DNA from: CAZSWR01 sp964610885
Lineage (GTDB): Bacteria; Bacteroidota; Ignavibacteria; Kapaibacteriales; UBA2268
Direction of reading: 5' to 3'
NCBI GenBank assembly: GCA_964610885.1
Contig: CAZSWR010000118.1
Coordinates: forward strand, 1-7,972
DNA length: 7,972 nt
Each line of letters opens with the position of its first letter. Position 1 is the first letter of the stretch. Positions 7,640 to 7,972 of this stretch are shown here, piece by piece. The position numbers and the translations under genes are program-made. The notes beneath the pieces are model-generated. The model was not told the origin of the DNA. It did not search any database and saw nothing but the letters and a program-made list of their open reading frames with translations.

Positions 7640-7771
7640 GGAGCTGTCTCAAAAGTCAAAAAAACTGGTTATTGGTCATGTTGAACGAAGTGAAGCATCC
7701 ATATTCAGCAATGACTTATGAATGGCATGGATTCTTCACTACGTTCAGAATGACAGTTTTGAGACAGCCCC
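7640..7771. mobile_element. 132-bp nested palindromic MITE-like element
   Basis: Two sets of inverted repeats are nested. The outer arms (7640-7654 and 7757-7771) match at 14 of 15 positions, including a perfect 12-bp core GCTGTCTCAAAA / TTTTGAGACAGC. The inner arms (7675-7700 and 7729-7754) match at 22 of 26 positions and contain TGAACGAAGTGAAG and CTTCACTACGTTCA, around a 28-base centre. No transposase is encoded, so this would be a non-autonomous element mobilised in trans, or a REP-like palindrome. I see no clear target-site duplication. The inner palindrome is of a sort I recall as dispersed in many copies in several bacterial phyla. That recollection was not checked. Confidence 0.7.
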
Positions 7772-7828
7772 TTCGATCCAAGCCATATCTCCAATATTAT
7801 CAATGTATTAGCTCAAACATTTCTTTAG

Positions 7829-7860
7829 CCCCCTTTGAAAAAGCAGGGTTGGGGGATTTG
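7829..7860. repeat. C-rich/G-rich dispersed-type repeat
   Basis: The segment begins CCCCCTTTGAAAAAG (7829-7843) and ends GGGGGATTTG (7851-7860). The C5 and G5 runs can pair. It resembles a short intergenic sequence that I recall as recurring in Bacteroidota/Chlorobi and cyanobacterial genomes. Only one copy is in this window, so its repeat status is an inference from memory. Confidence 0.4.
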
Positions 7861-7891
7861 TCGATATTTCAATGAGTTGCAGTAATACATG

Positions 7892-7911
7892 CAATGGGTT
7901 AAAACCCATTG
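7892..7911. repeat. Perfect 9-bp inverted repeat (short-loop hairpin)
   Basis: CAATGGGTT (7892-7900) and AACCCATTG (7903-7911) are perfect reverse complements with a two-base centre. The symmetry is strong for either a cruciform/hairpin or a repressor-type operator. No U-run follows on either strand, so it is not an obvious terminator. I recall similar sequences as intergenic repeats in Bacteroidota-like genomes, and this favours a dispersed repeat. Confidence 0.55.
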
Positions 7912-7918
7912 TTGCAAA

Positions 7919-7935
7919 TTTCGGTTCATCCGAAA
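7919..7935. repeat. Short hairpin TTTCGG-5 nt-CCGAAA
   Basis: TTTCGG (7919-7924) and CCGAAA (7930-7935) form a 6-bp stem with a five-base loop. It lies between the 9-bp hairpin and the putative promoter at the right edge. Alternative pairing CGGTT/AACCG (7922-7926 with 7936-7940) is also possible. It could be an operator for the rightward gene or chance. Confidence 0.25.
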
Positions 7936-7963
7936 AACCGATACTTTCAAAATAATAAATTGC

Positions 7964-7971
7964 TATATTTG
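7964..7971 (+). promoter_or_regulatory. Bacteroidota-type -7 promoter element reading rightward
   Basis: TATATTTG is an exact match to the TAnnTTTG -7 consensus of Bacteroidota housekeeping promoters. The expected -33 TTTG about 19 bases upstream is not well matched (ATAC at 7941-7944). If real, transcription would start just beyond the right edge and serve a gene divergent from the kinase operon. Confidence 0.4.
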
Positions 7972-7972
7972 T

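Noticed and set aside
7672..7875. 67-codon open frame on the plus strand beginning MVMLNEVKHP
   Set aside because: It runs through the inner palindromic repeat, and both arms are translated (LNEVKHP and FFTTFRMT). Such peptides are a familiar artefact of this repeat. No ribosome binding site or domain supports a gene.
7640..7935. CRISPR array or tandem repeat array
   Set aside because: The repeats are single inverted structures of different sequence, without regularly spaced direct repeats.

Overview
The window most likely comes from a member of the Bacteroidota/Chlorobi (FCB) lineage. The evidence is indirect: a perfect TAnnTTTG-type -7 promoter motif at the right edge, purine-rich AAGGA-like ribosome binding sites, cytosolic kinases carrying long PAS chains, and dispersed palindromic repeats of a kind I associate with that group. 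No rRNA or housekeeping marker is present to settle it.

Layout. All recognisable genes are on the minus strand, so transcription runs right to left. From 7398 down to 1294 lies one very large gene (2034 aa) for a soluble sensor histidine kinase: a short coiled coil, twelve consecutive PAS/PAC modules, a complete HisKA-HATPase core, a degenerate receiver domain and a His-free helical tail. Fourteen bases downstream starts a second gene (1279-155, 374 aa) with the reverse order: an intact receiver followed by a HisKA-HATPase core. The tight spacing and the ribosome binding site in the gap indicate an operon. After an 80-base gap, the first 24 codons of an Fe/Mn superoxide dismutase run off the left edge (74-1).

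The right-hand 574 bases (7399-7972) hold no gene I can support. They contain a 132-bp nested palindromic, MITE-like element (7640-7771), a C-rich/G-rich dispersed-type repeat (7829-7860), a perfect 9-bp hairpin (7892-7911), and at the extreme edge a Bacteroidota-type promoter pointing rightward, presumably toward a divergent gene outside the window.

How the parts may work together. The large kinase integrates several cytoplasmic inputs and autophosphorylates at H1575. Its own C-terminal receiver has lost several phosphotransfer residues, so the natural acceptor is the intact receiver (D58) of the co-transcribed second protein, whose own kinase core (H157) could pass the signal on. No DNA-binding output domain is encoded here. 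This wiring is inference from domain content and adjacency. The neighbouring superoxide dismutase makes a redox role conceivable but does not prove it.
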